DNA of 64,000 nt, taken from NCBI GenBank assembly GCA_029834535.1, contig JAQMWT010000529.1, positions 230,491 through 294,490 on the forward strand, written 5' to 3'. Each line of letters begins with the position of its first letter. Within the stretch, counting starts at the first letter, position 1. Origin of the DNA: Chrysophaeum taylorii (taxonomy: Eukaryota; Sar; Pelagophyceae; Pelagomonadales; Pelagomonadaceae). The position numbers and the translations under genes are program-made. This document shows, piece after piece, positions 1-10,131 of this stretch. The notes under the pieces are model-generated. The model worked only from the letters and a program-made list of their open reading frames with translations. It was not told the origin of the DNA and ran no database searches.

Positions 1-2
1 CG

Positions 3-2468
3 GGTGGTGGACCGCCGGTAGCACTTCCCGCGCCAGCAAGTGTGGTATCGCCGCCCGACGCGAGACGACCACCACCACGAACATCATCATCGTTAGTCGC
101 CCCCCCGCCGGCGGCGAGACCGCCACCAGCAGGCGAGCCGCCGGCCGGAGTCGCGGCGCCGGCAGCGCCTCCGGCGGGCGTTCCACCAGCGGCGAGAGAA
201 GAAAGGACCGCCGAAGCCGATGCTGAGAAGAGCCCGCCGCCCCCAAATAAACGGCCGGCGGCGAGCGTCGCGGACGCGGCTTCTCCCTCCTCGGGGACGC
301 GACTGTGGCTATCGGGACGCGGCGAGGTTCGCGGGCACGTCGAGGGGTGCACGTTCGCCGTGTGGTGCGGGACCAGATGGCGTCGCGAGGTGGACATGCG
401 AAGCGCAAAAGTCGAGCGGAAGAAGAAGGGCCGGGCGTTCCGGGTCGTCGTCGGCGACGAACGGCTCGTTTTTGAGGCCGACGACGAGGCTTCGGCCGCG
501 GCGTGGGCGGCCTCGCTGGCTTCGCACAAGACGATCGCGGTGACCTACGAGGGTTCGTCGGGGATCGTGCTGCGGGAGGTCGAGGGGCTCGGGCTCGTGG
601 TCGCGGACGGCGGCGAAAATCATCATCAACTACGACCGGGGGCGTTTAGGCTGTCGAGCGCGGGGGGGGTGGCGTGCGAGACGCGCGAGGAGCTGGGGAG
701 AGCGCTGGTCGGTTTGCCGTTGGAGTTGGTGTTCGGCAAGACCGCGAAATCCCCCGACCTTTTCAGCTACGAGTGCTTTTCGATCGACGCCTTGGCGGCG
801 GCGGCGAATGATTCGACCTCTGCGGCGGCGGCGGCGGCGGCGTCCGCGAAAGAAGCATCGCGCAAACAGCAGCAGCAGCCCAAGGTGAGTTTGCGGAAGA
901 TGATGGGGTACTGCCGGTGGCTGAACGCGACGGGCGTCTGGGAACGTCGGATCGAAGTGAGAACTTTGTACGAGGAGCTGAAGAACGGGCTGCTCCTGTG
1001 CCGGCTGATGCAACACCTCGTGCCGGGGACGAGGTACGAGCGCGTGTATCGCAAGCCGCGGACGCGGGCGACGGCCATGTTTAACATCGAGCAGGCGCTC
1101 GGGGCAATCTGGCGTAACGGTCGCGTGAACAACTCCGTGATAGCGACGGCGTCCGACATCTACGAGTGTCGAGCCAAAGCCGTCAACAGGACGGTGGCGG
1201 AAATCTTCCAAGTCTACGTGATGCGGGACGTCAGGAAGCGGTCGGACCGCACGCTCCGTTGGTTCTTCGATCTCGCGGGCCGCGTCGACGCGAGCGACGG
1301 AATATGGGACGCGTTTCAAGACGGGACGGCGATCGCGCGAATCGTGGATTACTTCACGGGCGAAAAGCCCTCTACCCTCCGCGCGCTCTTCGAGACGCTT
1401 CGACGCCTCGACGTCCCGACCTTCTGGACGGCCGAGGACTGGGCAAATTTTCCCGACGACGATCTCGCCTTGGCGCAGCTCGACGCCGTCCGGGCGAGGT
1501 TCCGGGACGCGCCCGCCGCGCGAGCCCCGACCGTCGACGGCGAGGTCGCTTTCGAGGTCCTCCCCGACCCCCCCGACGACGCCTCGCTCCCCCGCGAAAA
1601 GAGCGACGACGAGGACGACGACGACCTCGCGACAACGAAGAAGAAGAAGAAGAAGCCGGACGTCGCGCGGCAGCGCGGGGTGGCGCGTCGTCGCGTGGCT
1701 ATCGCCGCGTGGCTCGAGCGGTCGAGGGCAGCCATATCAGAAGAGGAGAAGCGGCTCGCGCTGCGGTTCGAGTGTCTCGCCGTCGCCGATCCGTCGCGCG
1801 CCGGCGAAAATTTGGCCGAGCTCAGACGACGCGAGGCAGAGCTGAGGAATGCGAAACGAACGCTAGAGACGCGAGCTCGGGCCGAGGAGGCGGCGCTTCG
1901 AGACGACTCGAGAGATCTCCCCGTCGTCGTGCCGCCCCTCCGCACGACGAGAACATCCAGGGTGCACACCCCCATTTCGGCGGAGTCTGTGTGTACGGTC
2001 CAAGACGACGACGACCAAGACGACGACGTGGCCTGGGAGTACTTCCGCGCGCGTCTTCGGGCTCGCGACCGCGAGCGAGCTCCTCGCTTAGAACCCGAGA
2101 GGCGGGGGTGTTTTTTGAGGGACCCCCGGCCCCTGGACCTCCTCGACCGCAACTCCAAGCGACGATTTACCTTCGAGCTCGACGAGGCCGCCGCCGTCTC
2201 CGCCGACTACCCCCCGACGGCCCTCGTCTACAAATGGACCTCGCCAGCGGACGAGAAAGGTGGATTTGTGTGCCTCGAGGACATATCGACAATCTCCAAC
2301 CCCCAACCGACCGTCCTCCAGATCGACCTCCGCCCCCGGAACCCCCGCGCGGTCAAAAACTCCAACGGCCTCCATTCCATCAAACTCCAGGCACCGTCCC
2401 CCGCGGACTGCGCGGCCTTGCGCGCCGCCTTGGCCAACATCATCTTAACTACTACTACTACTACGTAG
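3..2468 (+). CDS. PH and calponin-homology domain protein (5' end cut off)
   Basis: The frame is open from the window edge and the first in-window candidate start is only a GTG at 42, so the true start lies upstream. After a Pro/Ala-rich leader there is a PH-like segment (about 270-530, ending in an 'EADDEASAAAWAASL' helix). A calponin-homology-like segment follows (about 880-1240, with 'LKNGLLLCRLMQHLVPG' and later 'FNIEQAL'), then a second, weaker CH-like segment (about 1240-1500, 'FQDGTAIARIVDYF'). An acidic and lysine-rich linker, a coiled region and a C-terminal PH-like stretch complete it. Such combinations usually bind actin and phosphoinositides and sit at the cell cortex; that role is inferred. 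It ends in TAG, and its last 24 bp overlap, antisense, the end of the next gene. No close family match is recognised. Confidence 0.72.
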   Translation, partial: GGGPPVALPAPASVVSPPDARRPPPRTSSSLVAPPPAARPPPAGEPPAGVAAPAAPPAGVPPAAREERTAEADAEKSPPPPNKRPAASVADAASPSSGTRLWLSGRGEVRGHVEGCTFAVWCGTRWRREVDMRSAKVERKKKGRAFRVVVGDERLVFEADDEASAAAWAASLASHKTIAVTYEGSSGIVLREVEGLGLVVADGGENHHQLRPGAFRLSSAGGVACETREELGRALVGLPLELVFGKTAKSPDLFSYECFSIDALAAAANDSTSAAAAAAASAKEASRKQQQQPKVSLRKMMGYCRWLNATGVWERRIEVRTLYEELKNGLLLCRLMQHLVPGTRYERVYRKPRTRATAMFNIEQALGAIWRNGRVNNSVIATASDIYECRAKAVNRTVAEIFQVYVMRDVRKRSDRTLRWFFDLAGRVDASDGIWDAFQDGTAIARIVDYFTGEKPSTLRALFETLRRLDVPTFWTAEDWANFPDDDLALAQLDAVRARFRDAPAARAPTVDGEVAFEVLPDPPDDASLPREKSDDEDDDDLATTKKKKKKPDVARQRGVARRRVAIAAWLERSRAAISEEEKRLALRFECLAVADPSRAGENLAELRRREAELRNAKRTLETRARAEEAALRDDSRDLPVVVPPLRTTRTSRVHTPISAESVCTVQDDDDQDDDVAWEYFRARLRARDRERAPRLEPERRGCFLRDPRPLDLLDRNSKRRFTFELDEAAAVSADYPPTALVYKWTSPADEKGGFVCLEDISTISNPQPTVLQIDLRPRNPRAVKNSNGLHSIKLQAPSPADCAALRAALANIILTTTTTT

Positions 2469-5400
2469 AAGACGACGACGAGACCGTTCTTCGAGAATCG
2501 GGGCGACAATCGGAATCCCGCCGGCTCTGGCGATCGCGACCTGGTTCTCGGGACTATTTTTGGCTAGATTCGCCAAGGCCCGCGCTGCCGCCTTTTGCTT
2601 CGAAGAAGAAGAAGAAGAAGAAGAAGAACTGCCGGTGGTTCTGATTTTGGCGAGCTCGACGAGCGCCGGAATAGCGCCGGCCCGCGCGATCGCATCCCGG
2701 GCCTCGGGGTGCCTGTTCGTCGCGAGGCTTCCGAGTGCTCTCGCCGCCCAAACCTTGGCTTCGTCATTTATTTCAGACTCGAGGATCGCGACGAGCGCCG
2801 GAATCGCGCCGGCGACCACTAATACTTTGTGATGCTTATTGGTGGCTAGAATCGAGAGGGCCCGCGAAGCGTGCTGTTTCGTCGCGCGCGTTCCGTTCGT
2901 CGCGAGACCGACGAGCGACGTCGCGCAGCGCGCGACCTCGTCTTCGTCGTCGTTCACGCAGCTAACTAGATTCGCGAGGGCCCGCGCAGCAGAATGCTCT
3001 GCGCATTCGTCGTCGTCGTCGTCGGTATTCGTCCTTCCGTTCGTCAAAGCGACGAGCGCCGGAATACCATTCGCCCGCACTATCCTAACCCGAACATCGT
3101 CGTCGACGACCGAAAGGGTGGCCAAGGCTGCGGCGGCATGCGCTTTCGTCGTCGCGACGTTTCCTTTCATCGCCAGACCGACGAGGGCCGGGATACCCCC
3201 CGCGCGCGCGATCGCCGCGCTATTCTCGGGCGCGAGGTTCCGAAGCGTGCGGGCCACCTGCTCTTTCGCCCTTCCTCTGTTCGCGATCGCGACGAGAGGC
3301 GCGACGCCGCCCGCGCGCGCGACCGCGACGGCGTTCTTCGAGCTCAGGATCCGGAGGCAAGAGGCGGCCTTTTCCTTCATTTCTTCGGTCCCGTCGGTCG
3401 CCAGACCGACGAGGGCCGGAATACCCCCGGCGCGCGCGATCTTCTCTACGTCTGCGCGTTCGACGACGACGAGATTCGCGATCGCCAACGCTCCGCACAA
3501 CTTCCTGCCGCCGGTGGCGAGCGCTGCGAGGGGCGGGACGCCGCCACCCCTCACGATCGCGATCGCGTTCTCGGCGTTATCAGCAGCCAGGCTCGCGAGC
3601 GCCCGCGCCGCGTGCTCTTTCGCCTCTTCGGTCGTCCCGTTCGCGCACGTTTCGATCAGCGGCTCGATCCCGCCGGCGACCTGGACGATGCTGCTGCTGT
3701 CCTTTCCCCTCTCTAGGAGACAGGCGAGTGCCCGCGCGGCCTCGGCTTCTCCGCGCTTCAAAAGCGCGACGAGAACCGGGATGCCTCCGGCGTTTGCGAT
3801 CTGATTCTCGTCGTCGTGCCGCGCGAGGTTCGCGAGCGCTCGCGCCGACCATGCCTTCGCCCCGGCGCTCCCGGATGTGGCGAGACCGACGAGAGCCGCC
3901 ACCACCACCACCACCACCGTGTTGTCACTACTCCTGATTGTTGTAGTCAGGCGCGCGAGCGCGCGCGCGGCGTGCTCGCTCGCCTTGACGCTCCCGCTTC
4001 TGGCAACCTCCGCCAGCGGAGGAATACCCCCCGCCTCCGCAATCGTCGCGCGAGTGACGTCGTTCGCGGCGATGTTCGCGAGCGCCGCGCAAGCCATCTC
4101 CTTCGCCTCGTCGTTCCCGTCGTCGGCGGCGAGAGCGACTAAAGGCGGGATACCGCCGGCCCTCGCGATCGCGAGCTGGATGTCTGGATTCTTCACGGCG
4201 AGATTCGCCAGAGCGCGCGCGGCCTGCTTCTTCGCCTCCTCGCTGCTGCTTCCGTCGGCGGCGGCGGCGGCGGCGCTCGAGACGAGCACCGGGATCCCTC
4301 CGGCGCGCCAAATCGCGATCTTGTTGTCGCCGTTGTTCGACGCGAGATTCGCCAGCGCGCGCGCGGCCGTAGCCCCGTCCGTCGTCCCGCCGCAGTGCGC
4401 GACGAGCAGCGGAATGCCGCCGGCGCGTCCAATCGCTATTTTGTTGTTCGCGTTGTTCCAGGCCAGGGTCGCGAGCGCCCGCGCGGCCTGCTCCTTGACG
4501 AGCTTGCTATTACGAATTTCCAGGAGCGAGACCAGCGACGGAATACCCCCGACCGCCGCGATCTCGACCTTTACGTCGGGGTTGTTCGTGGCGAGGTTCG
4601 CGAGAGCCGCGGCAGCCTCCTCCTTCGCTTCGTCGTTTCCGTTCATCGCGATGTTGATGAGCGCCGGGATGCCCTGGGAAAAACCCGCAATCGAGATCTC
4701 GGCATTCGCGGCATTCGCGGCGGCGAGGTTCCCCAACGCGCGAGCCGACCACACCTTTGCCTCGTCGGTCCCCGCGTTGGCCAGCGCGATCAGCACCGGG
4801 ATACCCCAAGCGCGTCCGATCGCGACGCAGTTCTCGGGGTTGTTCGAGGCGAGTTCCGCGAGCGCCCGTGCGGCCAACACCCGCCCTTCCTCAGTTCCCG
4901 CGTTGTTCGCGAGACCAACGAGCGGAGGGATACCCTCGGCCCGCGCGATCGCCGCGCGGTTCGAGGGGTGTTCTTTGGCAAGAACGGAGAGTGCCCAAGC
5001 AGCCTTCTCCCGCTCTTCATCGCTCAGGCACAGCATGCGAACCAGCGGATCAATAATCATAGCGTTGCCGCCGACGACGACGAAATCACTTGGATTATCG
5101 CCGTCCTCGCTCTCGCGGTCGTTCCCGCCGCCGCGACCAACAACGACCTGAGGAAATGAAGGATGACCTCAGGACTGCGCGCGAATGACAAAAATTTTTT
5201 TTGTAGCCACTCACGCTAGCAGCGAGAGCGCACGCCGCGCGCACTCGAGTCTCGGGATCATCATCAGCAAGCTGCCTGGCGACGTCGACGACGTCGAGAG
5301 TGCGTCGAAGACCTCGTCGTCGTTGGCGGCTCGCCCGCCGCTCGTCGACCTTCGCCCCAGCGCTGGTGAGAGGCCGGATACCTCCGGCGCGCGCGATTGC

Positions 5401-7443
5401 AACCTGGGTGTCGGAGCTGTTCAACGCGAGGTTGGATAGCGCCCACGCCGCCCACACTTTCGCCTCGTAGCTCTCGCCAACGTTGGCGAGAGCGACGAGC
5501 GGCGCAATACCCCCGGCCCTCTCGATTGCCACCTTCTTGTTGTTGTTTTTGTTTTCCCGGTCGTCGTTCCAAGCTAGACGTCCAAGCGATCGCGCGGCCT
5601 GCTCTTTCGCCTTGAGGGTCCCACCCTTGACGAGCGCAACCAGCGCTGGGATACCACCGGCGAGAGCGATCGCGGCGCGACCGTCAACATTCGCGGCCAC
5701 GTTCGCGAGCGCCAACGATGCTATCTCCTTGGCCTCGTCGTTCCCATCAGCGACGAGAGCGACTAGCGGCGCAACACCACCACCCCGCACGATCGCGAGC
5801 TGGAGGTGCGCAGGTGCGTTGCCAGCGAGATTCGCGAGCGCGCGCGCGGCCTGCTCTTTAGAATCGTCGTCGCCCGCGAGCGCGACGATTAGTGCCGGTA
5901 CACCCCCTGCGCGCCAAATCGCGATTTTGTTGTTGGTGTTGTTCGAGGCGAGATTTGCGAGCGCCCGCGCGGCCACCGCGCCGTCCGTCCCAGCGCACTG
6001 CGCGACGAGCGGCGGAATACCACCCGCTCGTTCGATCGCTATTTTGTTGTCGGGGTTGTTCGACGCGAGGGTCGCGAGTGCCAACGCGGCCTGTTTTTTC
6101 GCGTCGTCGCTCCCGTCGCTGAGGAGCGCGACGAGCGGTGGAATTCCATCGGCGCGCGCGATCGCCACTTTGTTGTCGTCACACTTTTTGGCCAGGATTG
6201 AGAGTGCCGCGGCTGCTTTTTCGCGTTCCGAGTCGGCGAGACGCGGCGTGCACACCAGCTGATCGATCGCGCGAACAATATAATCGCGCTGCTGCGTGGT
6301 GTTCTGGTGGTCGCACAAGACCTACGAGGAGCAGGGTCATCGCCTGATGATGTGTGACGACGACGCGTTGCCACGCACGGCTAGGGCGCTCGCCGCGCGC
6401 GCTCGCGCCGCCGCGTCGTTTTTCGCGTCGTCGTCGACGAGCTGCCTGGCAACGTCGGCGGCGGCGGCATCGAGGGAGTGAGGCGGGGTTTCCTGAGGTG
6501 GCCGAGACGATGATGTTGATTCTGACGGCTGGGTTGGTGGAGAGGTGGACCGTGGCGTGCCCTTCTCCCGCGCGACGCGCCAGTGCTCGATAGCGGCCTC
6601 GAGGCTGCCGTTAGGTCCATATCGGAGAGGCTGAGGATAGTCGACACCAGTAAGCGGGTCGCGGCACGGATGGAGGCGCAGGTGTCTTTCGAGGGGCACG
6701 CGCTCATAGGAGCGGCCCGCGTCGGTCAGCAAGAGGACGGGATCAGTCATCACCTCTCGAGAAATCGGGCAGACGAGGTGCTCGGGCGGCGCTGAATTGC
6801 CGGAGATCGAGAGGCCACAGACGATTTCCAGAAGAGTTGCGTGTTCCGCCGCCGCCGCAAAGTCGCTGTCGGCGAGGAGAAGTTCGTGGTCGCGCTGGAG
6901 GTCCAGGAGCTGGCGCCGGGCGTCGTCTTCGCTTCGGGCGAGATCGCGCGCGAGGAGCTCGGCGACCAAGGCGTCGGCCGTCGGCCTGTTGAGGAGTGCG
7001 GCGCCGATGTCGTTGGCCACTTTGTCGTCGCTCAGCTCTTCTGGGAGGCGGGCGAGCGTGGCGAGGGCTTCGTCCCGAGCGTCGCGCACCTCGCGCCGGA
7101 GCCATTCTCGATTTCGAAAGACCGTCGCGTTCCTCTCGAGGAGTGCGACGAGCGCATCGTGGATCCGCGAGGTCGCGGCGCTTAGCTTGGCGAGGTACGT
7201 TTTGGAGAAGATTGTGGCACGGGTCTTTTTTGTCGCACAGACCCCGAAGACTGCACTGATCTCCGCGAGCGCTTCCTGAAGAAGAAGAAGAAGAGAAGAA
7301 CCCGCACATTCGACGTCGATCGACTTGAAGATGTCGCCGACGGTCTCGGCGAGGTTCCGCGCCAGCTTGCACTCCTTCTTGAGCGCGTCGACCGCAAGGT
7401 ATTCGTGCTGGATAGCGGCCACCGCCCGCTGCACGTCCTGCAT
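2445..7443 (-). CDS. U-box / armadillo-repeat protein, three exons
   Basis: Three adjacent frames join into one gene: exon 1 7443-6379, intron 6378-6292 (GTGCGT...GCAG), exon 2 6291-5215, intron 5214-5148 (GTGAGT...TCAG), exon 3 5147-2445. All exons are whole codons and the ARM repeat reads straight through both joins, giving about 1614 residues. The start is the ATG at 7443; a TTG precedes it. Exon 1 carries an alpha-helical N-terminus and a U-box ('EHLVCPISREVMTDPV') typical of E2-recruiting E3 ubiquitin ligases. Exons 2-3 hold roughly 27-30 armadillo repeats of about 42 residues with the signature 'AGGIPALVALA' and 'ARALANLA'. Plant PUB-ARM and VAC8-like proteins are the nearest known architectures, usually with far fewer repeats. 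Likely a substrate-binding solenoid on an E3 ligase. A GAA-rich tract at 2603-2628 encodes a serine run near the C-terminus. Confidence 0.85.
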
Positions 7444-7578
7444 CAACGACGACGCCCAGAATGCCCAGAATTGTTGTGGATTTTTTTCTCCCTCGGCTAG
7501 GGTAAAATCCCAAACGTATATGTAATGTTTTCCGGTATATATAACGCATAGGGTTGTGTGTAGTAGTATAGCGTTAGG

Positions 7579-8103
7579 ATGCCGACCGACCGACCGTTAA
7601 AAAAACAACGGATGTCTGGGAGGTTGGTGATCTTGCCGAAGAAGTCATGGAACGTGTGGCGGCGCGACAACATCGCCCGCGTGGAGCGGGACGAGAAGGC
7701 CGCCGAGGAGAAGGCAGCCGAGGCGCAGCGTTCGAGGATGGCGGATCGCATCGAGGAAATGAAGGGTGCCAAGGCGGCGGAGGTGGACGACGTGCTCTTC
7801 GACGCGCGCGGTCACGTGAATTTTTTCGCGCGCGAGGAGCGCCAAGCTGCTGCTGCCAAGACCGACGACACCCGGCGGAAGCCCGGGCTCTTCGCGGCGC
7901 CGGTGCCGTTGCGGGCAGACGAGCCGTGGTATACCAAGGAGCGCAGAACAGGCCCCAAAACAGAAGAAGAAAAACCAAAAAAGAAGAAGAAGAAGAATAA
8001 AAGACGGAAGGAGGACGAGAGTTTTGCCAGTCTGCGGCGGCGACGACTCGAGCGCGAGCGGGTCGAAGCCGCGCGCGCGGCCAAGATTTCTAGGTCTTCC
8101 TAA
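7579..8103 (+). CDS. LENG1: LENG1-like protein with Cir_N motif
   Basis: A 174-residue basic protein. Residues about 17-45 ('LPKKSWNVWRRDNIARVERD') match the N-terminal motif of leukocyte receptor cluster member 1 and CIR/CBF1-interacting corepressor proteins, which are small nuclear proteins linked to spliceosomes and transcription repression. In those proteins the motif sits almost at the N-terminus, so the second ATG at 7612 (MSGRLVILPKK) is an alternative start. A short 'EPWYT' element near residue 114 is also LENG1-like. The C-terminal third is Lys/Arg-rich with a poly-Lys stretch, consistent with a nuclear protein. It lies head-to-head with the U-box gene (136 bp apart), a probable shared promoter, and its stop codon overlaps the next, antisense gene by 14 bp. 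Confidence 0.8.
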   Translation: MPTDRPLKKQRMSGRLVILPKKSWNVWRRDNIARVERDEKAAEEKAAEAQRSRMADRIEEMKGAKAAEVDDVLFDARGHVNFFAREERQAAAAKTDDTRRKPGLFAAPVPLRADEPWYTKERRTGPKTEEEKPKKKKKKNKRRKEDESFASLRRRRLERERVEAARAAKISRSS

Positions 8104-8593
8104 GCTCGGCGGCCCCGGAGAGAATGTGGAAGGCCTGGTCGTAGTCGACAGTAGGAGGGTCCTCTTTCTCCTCGAGATGGCCGTGGTCGTCGAGCAGCAG
8201 CTGGGGTTCTTCTTCCTTTGAAGATATCACGGGGACCTCTATTGTTTTGCGCGGAGGCTGTGGAGGCGGGCGTGTCCTCGTCGTCGTCGTCGTGGTCGGG
8301 GGTGACGCCTGGTCGAGGAGCGGGGAGACCGCTTCGGAGGAGGAGGAGGAGGAGGAGGAGGAGTCCTCGTGGCGGCGGCCGCGTCGCAGGCTCTGGATGC
8401 GGCGGCTCTGGGTCGTCGCGACCGTTGCGGCGGCGTTGGCCTCTTCGACAGCTCGCAGTTCCTCGTCGCGGCACCACTGGGCGCGGCGGTGGCCTTCGGC
8501 GAGAGAATCTTCGCGATTCCGGCACTCGGCGCTCAAGTGGACGTAGATGTCGTCCTCGGAGAAGGTCCGCAAGAGCATTCGGAAGCACTCCAT
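8090..8593 (-). CDS. Unrecognised small protein, conserved-looking N-terminus
   Basis: A 167-residue frame with an ATG at 8593. The first 60 residues ('LLRTFSEDDIYVHLSAECR') look like a structured helical segment. The middle is a serine run from a GGA repeat on the opposite strand, followed by a Thr/Pro/Arg-rich linker and an acidic tail with 'VDYDQAFHILSGAAEL'. I do not recognise the family. It is probably real because it fills the slot between two confident genes: only 28 bp separate its ATG from that of KRI1 (head-to-head), and its stop overlaps LENG1 tail-to-tail by 14 bp, the same packing style as elsewhere here. No membrane segment or signal peptide is visible. Confidence 0.55.
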   Translation of the reverse strand: MECFRMLLRTFSEDDIYVHLSAECRNREDSLAEGHRRAQWCRDEELRAVEEANAAATVATTQSRRIQSLRRGRRHEDSSSSSSSSSEAVSPLLDQASPPTTTTTTRTRPPPQPPRKTIEVPVISSKEEEPQLLLDDHGHLEEKEDPPTVDYDQAFHILSGAAELRKT

Positions 8594-8621
8594 ATGGTGA
8601 GGGTAAGGTTTGTGTTAAGGA

Positions 8622-9947
8622 ATGACGAGCCTGCTGGATGATGGCGATGGACAAGAGGATCAGCTCCGGATCAACCGGGCTTTTGCCAGAAAGTTCGAGA
8701 AGCGGGAAGAGAAGCGTCTGATCGCCAGGAAGGAGGCTATCGGAGAGGGTGAATTTTCGTCGTCGTCCGAGTCGGAGGACGACGAGGCGGCGGCGCTGAC
8801 GACGGACGTGGACCTCCAGATTCTGCGGACGATCAACGCGATCCGGCGGAAGGACCCTAAAGTGTACGAGAAGGACGCTGTGTTTTTCGAGGCGATGCCG
8901 CCGCCATCGAAGAAGAAGAAGGAGAAGCGGATGACCTTCAAGGACGTGGCTCGCGAACAGCTCCTAGAGCGCGAAGAAGAAGAGGCGCCGCCGCCGCCGC
9001 CGGCGCGAAAGACGTACAACGAAGAGCAGGAAGACCTCCGCAGAGAGTTGCTCGTCGACGTCGAGGACCTCGAGTTCAGCCTGAAAAAGAAGCAGGACCG
9101 GGAGGAGGAGGACGAGGAGATGGCGAAGGAGTTGGCCGAGTTCAAGGCTGGCGGGAGGGAGGAGGCGGCGTTGGCGGAGTTGACGAGCAGAAAGCGATGG
9201 GGAGAGGGCGAGGTGGAAGAAGAGGAGGTGGAGGACTTGGACGCCGAGCCGTTTGAGGCTGCGTACAACTTTAGGTTCGAGCAGGATGGCGGGACCCAGA
9301 TCGCTACGCACGCGCGGAGCCTCGTCTCCTCCTCCGGGTACCGACGCAAGGACGAAAGGAGAAAGGAGAAGCGGGACGCGAAGAACAAGGAACTGCGGAA
9401 GCTCAAGGCGTTGAAAAGGAAGCTCGTCCAGGCGCAGCTGGACGAGTTGAAAGAGGAGGGCGTCACCTTCGCGGAAGAGGATCTCGACTCGAATTGGGAC
9501 CCGTCGCGGCACGACGAGTTGATGACCGCGAAGTTTACGGAATCGTATTACGAAGTGAAAGAAAAGAAACCAAAGCTCGAGGTGGAAGAAGAGGCCGAGG
9601 GTGTCTTCAAGTATAAGACGGTGGAGCCAAACGACTTTGGCCTATCGACCGAGGAGATATTGGACGCCGACGATACGGACCTCAAGCAGCTCGTCTCTAT
9701 CAAGCGCCTGGCGCCCTACAGGGAATCGGAGTTTTCCGTCAACAGCAAGAAGCGACACAAGTGGCGTCAGGAGGTGGCCGCCAAGAAAGCCGCAGCGCGC
9801 GAGGAGGCTCTGGCTCTGGCGGCGGAAAAGAAGAAAAAGAAGAAGAAGATTAAAAAAACAACAACAAAACTGCCGGGCATAATTTCCGAGGCCCGGCTGA
9901 AAGCGTATGGTCTAAGGACCTCCTCCTCCTCCTCCCCACAAAGATAG
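8622..9947 (+). CDS. KRI1: KRI1-like ribosome biogenesis protein
   Basis: A 441-residue, highly charged protein. The hallmark Kri1 elements are present: 'DLQILRTINAIRRKDPKVY' (residues about 68-86) in the N-terminal domain and a C-terminal block with 'EDLDSNWDPSRHDELM' and 'DFGLSTEEILDADDTDLKQL', ending in 'KKRHKWRQEV'. KRI1 proteins act in the nucleolus in 40S subunit assembly with KRR1. Lysine-rich stretches in the last 60 residues would serve as nucleolar targeting. It is shorter than yeast Kri1 (about 590 residues), mainly by losing low-complexity sequence. The ATG at 8622 is the only start that keeps the conserved N-terminus, and it lies 28 bp from the ATG of the divergent neighbour. Confidence 0.9.
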   Translation: MTSLLDDGDGQEDQLRINRAFARKFEKREEKRLIARKEAIGEGEFSSSSESEDDEAAALTTDVDLQILRTINAIRRKDPKVYEKDAVFFEAMPPPSKKKKEKRMTFKDVAREQLLEREEEEAPPPPPARKTYNEEQEDLRRELLVDVEDLEFSLKKKQDREEEDEEMAKELAEFKAGGREEAALAELTSRKRWGEGEVEEEEVEDLDAEPFEAAYNFRFEQDGGTQIATHARSLVSSSGYRRKDERRKEKRDAKNKELRKLKALKRKLVQAQLDELKEEGVTFAEEDLDSNWDPSRHDELMTAKFTESYYEVKEKKPKLEVEEEAEGVFKYKTVEPNDFGLSTEEILDADDTDLKQLVSIKRLAPYRESEFSVNSKKRHKWRQEVAAKKAAAREEALALAAEKKKKKKKIKKTTTKLPGIISEARLKAYGLRTSSSSSPQR

Positions 9948-10131
9948 GCACAACAACAACAACAAGCTCTTATTAGTTTCTTCTTTATGATGGATTGGGA
10001 TGGGATGGGATGGGATGCGATGCACGAGGGGGTGGCGGGCGGTCGGCGCGTTCGGTCATCGACAAAGGCGTAGATAGTCGCGCCGCCTGGCGTTGCGACT
10101 CCACTCCAGGGAAAAGAGCATCGCATCATAA

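Noticed and set aside
1166-2644. 492-residue plus-strand frame rich in Arg/Pro
   Set aside because: It overlaps the PH/CH gene in another frame, has composition typical of a GC-rich shadow and no family motif.
2839-5151. Long Ala/Ser-rich plus-strand frames (321 and 424 residues)
   Set aside because: They mirror the ARM-repeat codons of the minus-strand gene and repeat with the same period.
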